A DNA stretch of 64,000 bases from Paracoccaceae bacterium (GCA_021296235.1 JAGWAS010000005.1:17605-81604); one strand, 5' to 3'; shown: positions 16,066 through 25,680, counted from the stretch's first letter. A program made the numbers and translations. The notes: generated from the sequence alone by a model not told the origin.

Positions 16066-17658
16066 TCAGTTGGCGTTGGGGCCCATTTCGGATTTGGCAA
16101 GTTTGATGGGGAGTTTGGCTCGTATCGAATGATCTGCCGCTGCTGAAATCGGATTGGGAAAGTGATCGGCGAGAATGTTCTCTACTTTGGCCTGTGCCCT
16201 GTCGAGTGCAAGCTGCTGGCCCTGTTCCTTCCATTCCTTCGGGCTCAAACGGTCGCAAACCTCGGGGTAGATGTACTCGGTCTGCATGAGCCTGAGGGTC
16301 TGTTCGGAACCAAGATAGTGGTTTGGGCCGTTCATGGTAACGTCCGCAATGACATCAACCGACAGGGAGTTGCTGTCGACCTCGATTCCGCGCACCGTCC
16401 GCATGGCCGCTCCCAAGGAGTCATTGTCGAGTATGAGTGACTCGTAGCAGGCACCAAGCAGGGAAGCATGCATTCCAGCCGATTCGTAAATCATGTTCGC
16501 TCCCGAATTGCCGATCAGTGTCTGATTGCACCCCTTTTCGAATCCGGATTGAATATCCGGCATTTTCGAGTCCGTCATTGCACCGGCAACGCTAACGGGA
16601 AGTCCATAGGAGTTGGCGACCTGAGCCGACGCGCACATGAGAACAGCCTGTTCGCCGGAACCGCCGGACATGGCTCCGGTGCGCAGATCGGAAACGAAGG
16701 GCCACATTCCAAGAACGGCCGGGGCACCTGGCTTGATCGAGTTGACATAGACAAGCGCCGCAAGGCACTCGGCCATTTCCTGAACGACTGTTCCGGCAAG
16801 CGCCGCCGGTCCGGTGGCGCCCGCTTGTCCCGCTGACAGCAGGTTGACCGGCATTCCCCCCTTGACCGCGATTTCAAGACAATTGCAGGCGTCCTCCGCA
16901 AAGGTCAGCGGAGGTACGACAAAGCAGGAATTGGTCGAAACGAAGGGACGCTCACGCCAAGCCTCCTCACCGCCTGCAATTTCGTGGAGCATGTCAAGTG
17001 TTGCGTGGACGGCCTCCGGAACCGAAAATGAGCCGCCAACATGTTTGGTTGTTCCCTGGATGATGGCGTAATGTGTATTGACGTCCAGTTCGAACATGTC
17101 CGGAATATCGCGAGCCACCACTGTCCGGAAATAGAAATGGATGTGCTCACAACAATCGACAACCCGTGCCATGTCATAGACATCACGCAGCAGAGAGTCA
17201 CGATACTCGCCGGTTCGGGCATCAACAATGTGGACCGCGGCTCCTCCCGTTCCGAAATGGACACGAGTTCCTTCGAGAACCAGATCCTGGTCAGGGTTGC
17301 GGGCAAACAGCGTAACCTTTCGGCAAGCGGTTTGCTTGGCATTCTCCACCACATTCCTTGGAAAGCGCAGACGACCATCATCGCCGAGTTGCGCTCCAAC
17401 GCGAGTGCAATGCTCAATTACCGAAGGTGTCGCATTGGCGAGGCCGATGGTCTCAAGAACCTCAAGAATTGCCTCGTTGATCTGTGCAATCTGATTGTCA
17501 GAGAGCACTCTGTACTTCCCGCCCGATATCCCCGGTTTGACGGGCTTCAGTTCATCGGTCAGCGCACTCATGCGTTCGGCGATCCGTGCCTTTCGGCCGG
17601 CGCCTCTCCGTCGGCCGGATTCTGCCGGTGCCGTTGTGTTCGAAATTGCTTCCGTCAT
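16066..17658 (-). CDS. MttB-family (non-pyrrolysine) trimethylamine methyltransferase-like protein
   Basis: This 530-residue protein is of the MttB superfamily (COG5598). Members with pyrrolysine demethylate trimethylamine. Those without it (MtgB, MtpB, MtcB) demethylate glycine betaine, proline betaine and carnitine, passing the methyl group to a corrinoid protein. Here the frame has no internal TAG, so it is of the non-pyrrolysine kind. Family-like segments include FGTGGAAVHIVDARTGEYRD, LSAGQAGATGPAALAGT, a Met/Gly-rich barrel region and the C-terminal PNHYLGSEQTLRLMQTEYIY. The ATG at 17658 is used; the earlier frame is poor. No corrinoid protein or GcvT-like partner is adjacent. It supports quaternary-amine catabolism as the theme of this locus. 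Confidence 0.88.
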   Translation of the reverse strand: MTEAISNTTAPAESGRRRGAGRKARIAERMSALTDELKPVKPGISGGKYRVLSDNQIAQINEAILEVLETIGLANATPSVIEHCTRVGAQLGDDGRLRFPRNVVENAKQTACRKVTLFARNPDQDLVLEGTRVHFGTGGAAVHIVDARTGEYRDSLLRDVYDMARVVDCCEHIHFYFRTVVARDIPDMFELDVNTHYAIIQGTTKHVGGSFSVPEAVHATLDMLHEIAGGEEAWRERPFVSTNSCFVVPPLTFAEDACNCLEIAVKGGMPVNLLSAGQAGATGPAALAGTVVQEMAECLAALVYVNSIKPGAPAVLGMWPFVSDLRTGAMSGGSGEQAVLMCASAQVANSYGLPVSVAGAMTDSKMPDIQSGFEKGCNQTLIGNSGANMIYESAGMHASLLGACYESLILDNDSLGAAMRTVRGIEVDSNSLSVDVIADVTMNGPNHYLGSEQTLRLMQTEYIYPEVCDRLSPKEWKEQGQQLALDRAQAKVENILADHFPNPISAAADHSIRAKLPIKLAKSEMGPNAN

Positions 17659-17840
17659 GGTTCGAGCATCCTCATAATGGGATGGATTTCGGAAAGTTGA
17701 CACCAATTCATGCAAGCTTGTCCACAAATAAACTCAGCCCGACCGAAATTTGTTGCCGATGTCAATTCAAAGTGGCGACCGGTTGGGAAAATCTGTTTCA
17801 ACGCCGCTGAATGGGCGACATTGGGGATCAGGAATTTGGG

Positions 17841-19001
17841 TCAGGCCAATCCCGTCCACTCACCGCAATTGGCCGAACTCCTGATGCAGGTGTCAATGAA
17901 CTGCATTCCCTCCAAGCCGTCGTCGATTCCCGGGTGGAGCACGTCCGGGCCCGGTCGTTTTCCATTCTGCCAGGCACGCACCGCCTCAGCAGCTTCAGAA
18001 TATATCGTGCTGAAGGCCTCCACGTAGCCCTCCGGGTGGCCGGCAGCGACCCTCGACCAGCGCAAAGAGGCGCAATTGCCGCCGATGCCGGCGCGAGACA
18101 ACATTTGTTTCGGTTTGTCGAGTTGGGTGTGCCAAAGGCAGTTGGGATCAGCCTGTATCCATTCGAGTCCGCCCGATTTGCCATAGATTCGGAAGCGCAA
18201 TCCGTTTTCGTGACCGACAGCGACCTGTGAAGCCCACAATATCCCGCGAGCGCCGTTCTCAAAGCGGAGTTTTGCCTGGACATCGTCATCGACCCTCCTG
18301 CCCGGGACGAACGTTGTGAGTTGTGCGGAGATTGAATCCACGCCCAGTTGCGAAACAAATCTTGCCATGTGGTAGGCATGCGTTCCGATATCGGCCACAC
18401 ATCCTCCCGGGCCTGACCGGTCCGGGTCGGTCCGCCACGCCGACTTCCTCTCACCGGTATCCTCCAGTCTTGTTGCAAGCCAACCCTGAGGGTACTCGAC
18501 ATGCACCAAGCGAAGTTCGCCGATTTCCCCGTCAGCGATCATTTGTCGTGCCTGTCTGACCATCGGATAGCCGGTGTAGCAGTGGGTGAGCACAAACACC
18601 CTGCCGGACTCGGACACAAGACGATGAAGGTTCACCGCTTCTTCAAGTGTCGTGCAAAGTGGCTTGTCGCAGATGACATGAATCCCGGCCTCAATGAATG
18701 CTCTGATCGGCTGCGCATGGAGATCGTTGGGCGTAACAATCACGACGGCCTCAATTCCGTCTTCGCGCCGAGATTCACGCGCAGCCATTTCGTTGAAGTC
18801 GGCGTAGCTCCTGTCCTGCGCAATTCCGAGATCGGCGGCCGATTCGTGAGCTCGTTTCGGGTCGGATGAAAGCGCCCCTGCAACAAGCGTGAAGTTTCGG
18901 TCGAGTGCGGCCGCCATGCGATGAACGTGGCCAATGAACCCGGTGTGGCCTCCTCCGACCATCCCATATCTTATCGGTCGCTTGTATCCTTGCATGTTCA
19001 T
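17841..19001 (-). CDS. Gfo/Idh/MocA-family oxidoreductase
   Basis: This 386-residue NAD(P)-dependent dehydrogenase has an N-terminal Rossmann domain (YGMVGGGHTGFIGHVHR), VVIVTPNDLHA, the conserved CDKPLCTT carrying the catalytic-region Lys, and a C-terminal Gfo/Idh substrate domain with GGCVADIGTHAYH. Members oxidise sugars, inositols and related hydroxyl compounds. The ATG at 19001 has GAAGG nine bases upstream; the ATG at 19010 has no spacing for that site. It is transcribed away from the acyl-CoA dehydrogenase operon and stops 182 bases before the MttB-like start. The substrate is unknown. Confidence 0.88.
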   Translation of the reverse strand: MNMQGYKRPIRYGMVGGGHTGFIGHVHRMAAALDRNFTLVAGALSSDPKRAHESAADLGIAQDRSYADFNEMAARESRREDGIEAVVIVTPNDLHAQPIRAFIEAGIHVICDKPLCTTLEEAVNLHRLVSESGRVFVLTHCYTGYPMVRQARQMIADGEIGELRLVHVEYPQGWLATRLEDTGERKSAWRTDPDRSGPGGCVADIGTHAYHMARFVSQLGVDSISAQLTTFVPGRRVDDDVQAKLRFENGARGILWASQVAVGHENGLRFRIYGKSGGLEWIQADPNCLWHTQLDKPKQMLSRAGIGGNCASLRWSRVAAGHPEGYVEAFSTIYSEAAEAVRAWQNGKRPGPDVLHPGIDDGLEGMQFIDTCIRSSANCGEWTGLA

Positions 19002-19174
19002 GTCGAACATCCTTCAACTTCTGCCTTTGAATCCCTGTGAAGGGAACTATCTGTTGCCGCCGAATGCAACCCCAGCGAATCCCAACGCTTGTTGTGTGTT
19101 TCAAGGGCCTTGACAAGCAAAGGCGACCAATGCCTTGCTTGCTTCGGCGTGTACGGCAAGGGGAGGGGCCAGCA

Positions 19175-20335
19175 GTGGATTTCGGGTTGACCGACGAGCA
19201 GGAACTGATCGTCTCGACGGTTCGGGAGTTCGTTGAAAATGAGATTTATCCGCACGAAAGGGAGATTGAGCGGAACGGAGCGGTGCCGCGCGATCTTGGC
19301 AGGGATATTGCCCGGAAATGCAGGGAGATCGGTTTCTACGCGAGCAATCTTCCGGAAGAAGTTGGCGGCGGCGGGTTGTCGCATCTCGAATTCACACTGG
19401 TCGAACGGGAACTCGGCCGGGCTTCGCAGGGGCTTGCGGTGTTCTTTGGCCGGCCATCAGGCATATTGATGGCCTGCGAGGGAAGTCAGCGCGAAAAATA
19501 TCTGCTGCCAGCGGCAAAGGGAGAAAAATTCGATGCGCTGGCGATGACCGAGCCCGAAGCCGGTTCGGACGTCAAGGGGATGAAATGCACGGCGCGGCAA
19601 GATGGTGGCGACTGGGTGCTGAACGGCACCAAGCATTTCATTTCCCATGCGGACATTGCCGATTTTGTCATAGTCTTTGCTGCGACGGGCGAGGAGGAAA
19701 CCCGGCGCGGCCCCAAAAAGAGAATCACCTGTTTTCTTGTCGACCGCGGCATATCCGGATTTGAAATTGCACCGGGCTACAGTTCCATATCGCACCGGGG
19801 CTATCAGAACTGCATTCTGCGCTTCAACGACTGCAGACTTTCGTCTGAACAGGTCTTGGGTGAGGTTCATTGCGGCTTTCAGTTGGCCGAGGAGTGGCTT
19901 TACGCCACACGAATCACGGTGGCTGCGAGCTGTGTGGGCAGGGCAAGACGCGCATTCGAATTGACCTTGCCGCATGCGGTGGAGCGCAGGCAGTTCGGCA
20001 GCCAAATCGGCAAGTTCCAGGGGGTCAGCTTCAAGCTTGCCGACATGATAACTGAGATCGATGCGGCCGACTGGCTCACGCTGGCTTCGGCCTGGAGGTT
20101 GGACCGGAACTTGCCTGCAGACCGGGAGATTGCCAGTGCCAAACTGTATGCCAGTGAAATGCTGGCCCGGATTACGGATGAGTGCATCCAGATTCATGGC
20201 GGGATGGGCCTTATGGATGATCTGCCCTTTGCTCGGTTTTGGCGTGATGCGCGAGTGGAGCGAATCTGGGACGGAACATCCGAGATTCAACGCCACATCA
20301 TTAGCCGAAGCCTGCTCAGGCCCCTCGGTGGCTGA
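19175..20335 (+). CDS. Acyl-CoA dehydrogenase (CaiA-like role proposed)
   Basis: This 386-residue FAD enzyme oxidises acyl-CoA or, like CaiA, reduces crotonobetainyl-CoA. Motifs include the flavin-binding AMTEPEAGSD, FISHADIADF, RRQFGSQIGKFQGV and IQIHGGMGLMDD. The C-terminal RIWDGTSEIQRHI has Asp at the position where medium-chain enzymes carry catalytic Glu (YEGTSQIQR), so the base may be different or altered. The GTG at 19175 with GGAGG eight bases upstream gives the standard N-terminus (DFGLTDEQELIVSTVREFV); the longer upstream frame is not family-like. It is first in a tight three-gene operon with an ADP-forming ligase and caiD, which makes a carnitine or crotonobetaine role likely. Confidence 0.9.
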   Translation: MDFGLTDEQELIVSTVREFVENEIYPHEREIERNGAVPRDLGRDIARKCREIGFYASNLPEEVGGGGLSHLEFTLVERELGRASQGLAVFFGRPSGILMACEGSQREKYLLPAAKGEKFDALAMTEPEAGSDVKGMKCTARQDGGDWVLNGTKHFISHADIADFVIVFAATGEEETRRGPKKRITCFLVDRGISGFEIAPGYSSISHRGYQNCILRFNDCRLSSEQVLGEVHCGFQLAEEWLYATRITVAASCVGRARRAFELTLPHAVERRQFGSQIGKFQGVSFKLADMITEIDAADWLTLASAWRLDRNLPADREIASAKLYASEMLARITDECIQIHGGMGLMDDLPFARFWRDARVERIWDGTSEIQRHIISRSLLRPLGG

Positions 20336-20344
20336 CGACGAAGA

Positions 20345-22396
20345 ATGACTTGCCTTGAGCGTCTGCTGCGTCCGCGCAGCATTGCTGTTTTCGGTGGATC
20401 TTGGGCCGCAAACGTCGTCGAGCAGTGCCGTAAGATCAATTACGGGGGCGATGTCTGGCCGGTGCATCCGGTGAAGGCCGACATGGGAGGCGTTCCCTGC
20501 TTTCGCACCATTGACGAATTGCCCGCAGCGCCCGACGCCTGTTTCGTGGGCGTCAACCGGGAGAGCACGGTTGACATCGTGCGGAAACTCTCGAGAGCAG
20601 GTGCCGGCGGTGCGGTTTGTTTCGCTTCGGGATTTGCCGAATCCGGTGAAACGGATGGCAGGGGGGCAACACTTCAGTCAGAATTGGTCAAGGCTGCATC
20701 CGGCATGCCGATCCTCGGTCCGAATTGCTACGGCTATGTCAACTACCTGGATGGTGCCGTCCTTTGGCCGGATCAACATGGCGGCACCAGTTGCGAGACC
20801 GGTGTCGGCATCGTGATGCAGAGCTCCAACATTGCAATCAACCTCACAATGCAAAGGCGCGGATTGCCGATTGGTTGCGTCGTTGCTGCCGGAAACCAGG
20901 CTCAATTGTCGCAGGCTACAATCGCAGCCGAGTTGCTTTGCGATCCGAGGATCACTGCAATTGGGCTTTACATTGAAGGATTTGGTGATGTTGGGGACTA
21001 TGTCCGACTGGCGCAGAAGGCACGGGAGTTGAGAAAGCCGATCGTTGCGATCAAGGCCGGGCGATCCAAGAAATCAAAGCTGGCATTGGCATCACACACC
21101 GCCGCGATGGTTGGCAGCGATCTGGGTGCTGATGCGCTTCTCAGGAGGCTGGGCATTGGGCGTGTCGACAGCGTGCCGCAATTTCTGGAGACCTTGAAGC
21201 TTGTTCATTGTGGCGGTCCGCTAAGTGGGCGCAGCCTCGGTTCAATGTCGTGTTCCGGCGGTGAGGCCGCTCTGGTTGCCGACGCCGCCATCAAGAGGAG
21301 AGTCAGATTCGATGACCCGGGTGAAGAACAGGCAATGGGGTTGAGGCAGGCACTTGGGCCGTTGGTGCACATTTCCAATCCGCTTGATTATCACACTTGG
21401 CACTGGGGTGATGAGGAAGCGCTCACAAGAGTGTTCCGGACAATGCTGTCGGGAAGCTATGACCTGACGATGCTGATCATGGATTTTCCCCGGCCCGACC
21501 GCTGCACAGACCAAGCTTGGATGCCGGCAATTGCGGCTTTGGGCAATGCAGCCGATTCAACCGGACGGCGGGTTGCGGTTGTTTCAAGCTTGCCGGAGGG
21601 ACTCCCAGAGATTTGGGCCGACAGATTGTTTCGCTCCGGGATCACACCACTCCAGGGAATTGACGAGGCGCTTGGCGCCGCCGAGGTGTCAGCCGATATT
21701 GGGGAGTGCTGGAAAAATCCGTTGCGCCCACCTCTCGCAGGTGCTTGGCATTCGACAGAACCTGGCATTGACATGAATGAGATGGATTCCAAGCAACTGC
21801 TCAATATGGCGGGTGTGCGGGTGCCGCCGGGATTGGCCGTGCGGGACGGGAAAGAGGCAGTCAAGGCCGCGGAAGAGTTGGGTTACCCGGTGGTGTTGAA
21901 GCAACTGGGCATTGCACACAAGACCGAAGCAAGTGCAGTTGCCCTGGGTTTGAACAACCGACGCGGATTGCTGGCTGCGATCAATGGGATGGACCCGTCA
22001 AACGGTTTTCTGGTCGAACGCCAAATCACCGGGGCGGTTGCCGAGTTGATTGTGGGCATCTTGTCGGATCCAGATTGCGGGTTGTTGCTTACCATCGGAG
22101 CAGGCGGCGTATTGGCCGAACTGCTTCAGGATGTTCAGTGCATTCTTTTGCCGACAACGCCGAGCGAGATCGGGGATGCGCTGAGACGTCTCAGGATGTG
22201 GCCCGTTCTTGAAGGATACCGCGACAGCGTCGGTGCAGACGCCGACGCGATTGCAATGATCATTGATTCCGTTGCGAGATTTGCCGAAAGCGAAGCCGAT
22301 CGGCTGATCGAACTTGAAATAAATCCACTGCTTGTGCTTCCGCAGGGAGCGGTCGCTGTCGATGCGATGATCCGTACAACATCAAAGGGAGTCTGA
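20345..22396 (+). CDS. ADP-forming acyl-CoA synthetase (acetate-CoA ligase family)
   Basis: This 683-residue fused enzyme makes a CoA thioester from an acid, CoA and ATP through a phosphohistidine. Order: CoA-binding domain (RPRSIAVFGGSW, residues about 8-130), succinyl-CoA-ligase-like domains with the catalytic-His motif LASHTAAMVGSD (near 255), then an ATP-grasp domain from about 475 (ELGYPVVLKQLGIAHKTE) ending LIELEINPLLVL. It lies 9 bases after the acyl-CoA dehydrogenase and 3 before caiD. In the enterobacterial cai operon the CoA-activation step is done by CaiC (AMP-forming) and CaiB (CoA transferase). Here this unrelated ligase occupies that place, so a carnitine, crotonobetaine or butyrobetaine substrate is inferred. 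Confidence 0.88.
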   Translation: MTCLERLLRPRSIAVFGGSWAANVVEQCRKINYGGDVWPVHPVKADMGGVPCFRTIDELPAAPDACFVGVNRESTVDIVRKLSRAGAGGAVCFASGFAESGETDGRGATLQSELVKAASGMPILGPNCYGYVNYLDGAVLWPDQHGGTSCETGVGIVMQSSNIAINLTMQRRGLPIGCVVAAGNQAQLSQATIAAELLCDPRITAIGLYIEGFGDVGDYVRLAQKARELRKPIVAIKAGRSKKSKLALASHTAAMVGSDLGADALLRRLGIGRVDSVPQFLETLKLVHCGGPLSGRSLGSMSCSGGEAALVADAAIKRRVRFDDPGEEQAMGLRQALGPLVHISNPLDYHTWHWGDEEALTRVFRTMLSGSYDLTMLIMDFPRPDRCTDQAWMPAIAALGNAADSTGRRVAVVSSLPEGLPEIWADRLFRSGITPLQGIDEALGAAEVSADIGECWKNPLRPPLAGAWHSTEPGIDMNEMDSKQLLNMAGVRVPPGLAVRDGKEAVKAAEELGYPVVLKQLGIAHKTEASAVALGLNNRRGLLAAINGMDPSNGFLVERQITGAVAELIVGILSDPDCGLLLTIGAGGVLAELLQDVQCILLPTTPSEIGDALRRLRMWPVLEGYRDSVGADADAIAMIIDSVARFAESEADRLIELEINPLLVLPQGAVAVDAMIRTTSKGV

Positions 22397-22399
22397 AAA

Positions 22400-23182
22400 A
22401 TGGAGGAAGCCGTCAAGACCCGAAGCGATGGCAAAATACTTGAGGTAACGCTGGACCGACCCAAGGCGAACGCAATCGACCTCAAGACAAGTCGCCTGTT
22501 GGGTGAGACATTCATGAGCTTTCGCGATGATCCCGATTTGCGCGTTGCCATATTGCGGGCGGAAGGTGAGAAGTTCTTCTCGGCCGGTTGGGACTTGAAG
22601 GCTGCTGCGGGCGGCGACGCCGTTGATGGAGATTACGGAATTGGCGGCTTCGGCGGACTGCAGGAACTCGGCAGCATGAACAAGCCGGTCGTTTGTGCGG
22701 TCAACGGAATCTGCTGCGGCGGGGGGTTGGAGCTTGCACTGTCGTGTGACCTGTTGGTTGCAAGTGAAACCGCAACCTTTGCACTGCCTGAAATTAGGTC
22801 CGGTACCGTTGCGGACGCCGCGTCGATCAAGTTGCCGAAGCGCATCCCTTACCATGTCGCCCTTGATCTTCTCCTTACCGGCAGATGGTTCGATGCACGG
22901 GAGGCGTTGCAATGGGGTTTGCTGAAGGAAATCGTCGCACCCGCAGAGCTGAGGGAAAAAGCGTGGAAACTTGCCGAACTTCTGGCTTCGGGTCCGCCGC
23001 TTGTCCAAGCGGCGATCAAGGAGATCGTAAGGGAAGCCGAGGCGATGCGGTTTCAAGATGCGCTGAACCGAATCACCAAGAGGCAATTTGCGACGGTTGA
23101 CCGGCTTTATTCAAGCGAGGACCAGATTGAGGGTGCCCGTGCGTTCGCGGAAAAAAGAAACCCGGTTTGGACCGGTCGCTGA
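22400..23182 (+). CDS. caiD: Carnitinyl-CoA dehydratase (crotonobetainyl-CoA hydratase)
   Basis: This 260-residue crotonase-fold enzyme interconverts L-carnitinyl-CoA and crotonobetainyl-CoA. It agrees closely, from memory, with E. coli CaiD: LDRPKANAID, FRDDP-LRVAI, GEKFFSAGWDLKAAA, FALPE and a C-terminal EGARAFAEKRNPVWTGR close to the E. coli ending. The two acidic active-site residues fall at the same positions, Glu111 (GGGLELAL) and Glu131 (FALPE). The ATG at 22400 has GGAG eight bases upstream and follows the ligase stop by 3 bases. It is the most specific functional marker of the whole 1-23 kb locus. A related crotonase with another betaine-type acyl-CoA cannot be excluded. Confidence 0.9.
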   Translation: MEEAVKTRSDGKILEVTLDRPKANAIDLKTSRLLGETFMSFRDDPDLRVAILRAEGEKFFSAGWDLKAAAGGDAVDGDYGIGGFGGLQELGSMNKPVVCAVNGICCGGGLELALSCDLLVASETATFALPEIRSGTVADAASIKLPKRIPYHVALDLLLTGRWFDAREALQWGLLKEIVAPAELREKAWKLAELLASGPPLVQAAIKEIVREAEAMRFQDALNRITKRQFATVDRLYSSEDQIEGARAFAEKRNPVWTGR

Positions 23183-23784
23183 TCATGTCCATCGCCGCGG
23201 CATTGCCAAGCATGAAGGTTGCATTCGTTCAGATCTGCGAAGTCCTGTCCGAAGTTCCCTTGAGTCCGGGAGCATGCGGTTCGTTGATGAACTGATTGTT
23301 GCTATCGGATCGGACATGCATCCGCACAGCCGAACAACGCAGTTCCGGACATCCCGTTCAGGTCGCCGTTGTGTCCGTATGCGCCCGGACTGGCCTCAAG
23401 CTCTTCCTTCAGAGAATCGAAGCTCGCCGGAGTGAAAGACACAAGGTTTGGATTGCAGGCAATTGCTGCCTGGCTGTGAAACATGAGCATGACATATCCG
23501 TTGACATTTATGCCAATTGTCAACCGTTCAATCTCGCACTTAGCCGACTTTCCGATCATGACCTCGGAAAGGAATTTGACAACAGTCAATGAAGTCTCAA
23601 CCGCGCACCCATCAAGATCCGTGTCCGTTACCGGCTGGTGCCGCTTCCGTGTCAATCAGTTGAATCAAATTAGCGGCCATCATCATGGAGTTCAGGCGGC
23701 ATCGACCGCATTATCGGTCAACTGACTGGTGTTGGACCATGCTGAATCCGACAAGGCGTTCACCTTAGTGGCGTTCGGCTTACG
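23183..23784. other. Intergenic region with a possible decayed gene
   Basis: No intact gene was recognised. On the minus strand a frame at 23302-23655 reads protein-like (TVVKFLSEVMIGKSAKCEIE then RLTIGINVNGYVMLMFHSQA) but opens only with TTG and has no ribosome site. A second frame just upstream, with ATG codons at 23686, 23683 and 23680, reads MMMAANLIQLIDTEAAPAG and hits a stop at once. Together they look like one short gene broken by a frameshift. I do not recognise the family. The region separates the catabolic island from the trp genes. Confidence 0.4.
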
Positions 23785-25014
23785 TCATTCAGTTTTAATG
23801 TCGAGGCCAAGTGCCTTGGCAACGGTGAATATATCCTTGTCGCCGCGGCCGCACATGTTCATGCAGATAAGGTGATCCTTCGGCAGACCACCGGCGATCT
23901 TGGCGACATGGGCCAACGCGTGGCTTGGCTCCAGTGCCGGGATGATCCCCTCAAGGGCACAGCATTGCTGGAACGCCTCAAGTGCCTCATCGTCGGTTAT
24001 GGCAACATATTCAGCCCTGCCGGTGTCGTGAAGCCAGGAATGCTCCGGCCCGATGCCAGGATAGTCAAGGCCGGCGGAAATCGAAAATCCTTCAAGGATT
24101 TGGCCATCGCCATCCTGAAGCAGATAGGTCTTGTTGCCGTGCAGCACGCCTGGCCTGCCCCCGGTGAGTGAGGCACAGTGTTCCATTCGTTCATCGACGC
24201 CTTTGCCACCGGCCTCCACACCAATGATGCGCACGTTCCTGTCATCCAGGAACGGATGGAATAGTCCCATCGCATTCGATCCGCCGCCGATGCAGGCAAC
24301 CAATGTGTCCGGCAACCTGCCTTCGCGTTCAAGCATCTGCTGTTTTGCCTCCCTGCCGATCACCGACTGGAATTCACGAACCATGAGCGGGTAGGGATGG
24401 GGTCCGGCAACGGTTCCGATGCAGTAAAAGGTGTTGTGCACATTCGTTACCCAATCACGCAATGCGTCGTTCATCGCGTCTTTGAGTGTGCCGCGCCCTG
24501 ATGTTACCGGATTCACCTTTGCACCCAGCAATCTCATCCTGAACACATTGGGTGCCTGGCGTTCGACATCATGGACGCCCATGTAGACAATGCATTCAAG
24601 TCCGAACCTTGCGCAAACTGTCGCGGTTGCCACCCCGTGCTGGCCGGCGCCGGTCTCGGCGATAATCCTGTTCTTGCCCATGCGTTTGGCAAGAAGGATT
24701 TGCCCGAGCACATTGTTGATCTTGTGCGCTCCCGTGTGGTTGAGTTCATCGCGCTTCATGTAGATCTTGGCACCACCGAAGTGCTCGGTTAGCCTTTCCG
24801 CCAGATAAAGCGGTGATGGACGTCCGACATAGTGCTTCCACAGATCCTCCATTTCGGCCCAGAAGTTCGGGTCGTTTCGGGCCCGTCCGAACTCATCCTC
24901 AAGGGCAAGTATCAGCGGCATCAGCGTTTCGGAAACGAATCGACCGCCGAACTTTCCGAAGAAACCCCGCTCGTCAGGTCCACTCATGAAGGTATTTGCC
25001 AATTCAGTTTGCAT
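23785..25014 (-). CDS. trpB: Tryptophan synthase beta chain
   Basis: This 409-residue PLP enzyme makes L-tryptophan from indole and serine, in complex with TrpA. The PLP lysine is in HTGAHKINN; also present are [18 protein letters not shown] and the phosphate-binding [10 protein letters not shown]. The ATG at 25014 begins one base after the trpF stop, so the genes are co-transcribed. trpA is not adjacent downstream; about 600 bases without an intact gene follow, then the convergent caiD operon. The long frame upstream of the ATG overlaps trpF and is not coding. Confidence 0.98.
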   Translation of the reverse strand: MQTELANTFMSGPDERGFFGKFGGRFVSETLMPLILALEDEFGRARNDPNFWAEMEDLWKHYVGRPSPLYLAERLTEHFGGAKIYMKRDELNHTGAHKINNVLGQILLAKRMGKNRIIAETGAGQHGVATATVCARFGLECIVYMGVHDVERQAPNVFRMRLLGAKVNPVTSGRGTLKDAMNDALRDWVTNVHNTFYCIGTVAGPHPYPLMVREFQSVIGREAKQQMLEREGRLPDTLVACIGGGSNAMGLFHPFLDDRNVRIIGVEAGGKGVDERMEHCASLTGGRPGVLHGNKTYLLQDGDGQILEGFSISAGLDYPGIGPEHSWLHDTGRAEYVAITDDEALEAFQQCCALEGIIPALEPSHALAHVAKIAGGLPKDHLICMNMCGRGDKDIFTVAKALGLDIKTE

Positions 25015-25015
25015 G

Positions 25016-25660
25016 TCAGCGGCCTTTCGCTGCGTTGATAAACTCGCCGATCCTGGCTTGATCCTTTCGGCCAGGCGCCGTTTCGACCCCGGTGGAGACG
25101 TCGACCTGCCGGGCTCCCGTTTCCCGAAGCGCGGCGGCAACATTGCCCGGGTTCAAGCCGCCCGCAAGCATCCACGGAAGTTTCCAGTTGCAATCCCTGA
25201 TGAGTTGCCAATCGAAGCGGACGCCAGAACCACCCGGCAGCATTGCACCCGGAACAGCCTTTGCGTCAACAAGCAACTGGTCCGCCGCCTCGGAATGTTC
25301 AACGATTGCGTCCAGATCTGTCCTGTCCTTGATTCCGAGTGCTTTCATGACCGGGACAGAGAATGTTTCCCTGATTTCCCGAACCCGTTCAGGTGATTCG
25401 GAGCCATGAAGCTGGATCATGCCGAAAGGGGCTCCGGTCAAAACGGTTTCGATGTCTTGGTCATTCGGGTTGACCAGCAGCGCAACAGTGATTGCCTGTC
25501 CGGCCGCACCCACAAGATCCCGGACCCTGCCTGCCGCAACATTTCGCGGTGATTTCGGGAAAAACACGAACCCCAAATAGTCGGCCCCGGCGTCAGCCGC
25601 ATATGCGACGTCTTCCGGATCCGATAGGCCGCAGATCTTCACCTTGACTTGGTTGCTCAT
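25016..25660 (-). CDS. trpF: Phosphoribosylanthranilate isomerase
   Basis: This is a roughly 214-residue TIM-barrel enzyme of tryptophan synthesis, isomerising phosphoribosylanthranilate. The N-terminal VKICGL carries the catalytic Cys; [21 protein letters not shown] (acid residue) and [10 protein letters not shown] are present. The ATG at 25660 gives the family N-terminus. An ATG at 25681 that overlaps the LapA stop (TGATG) would add seven residues and give direct coupling; neither has a strong ribosome site. It is followed immediately by trpB. Confidence 0.96.
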   Translation of the reverse strand: MSNQVKVKICGLSDPEDVAYAADAGADYLGFVFFPKSPRNVAAGRVRDLVGAAGQAITVALLVNPNDQDIETVLTGAPFGMIQLHGSESPERVREIRETFSVPVMKALGIKDRTDLDAIVEHSEAADQLLVDAKAVPGAMLPGGSGVRFDWQLIRDCNWKLPWMLAGGLNPGNVAAALRETGARQVDVSTGVETAPGRKDQARIGEFINAAKGR

Positions 25661-25680
25661 GGTGCACGCCAACGAAGACA

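Noticed and set aside
19457..20467. A 336-codon minus-strand frame
   Set aside because: It is antisense to the acyl-CoA dehydrogenase gene, whose motifs are complete.
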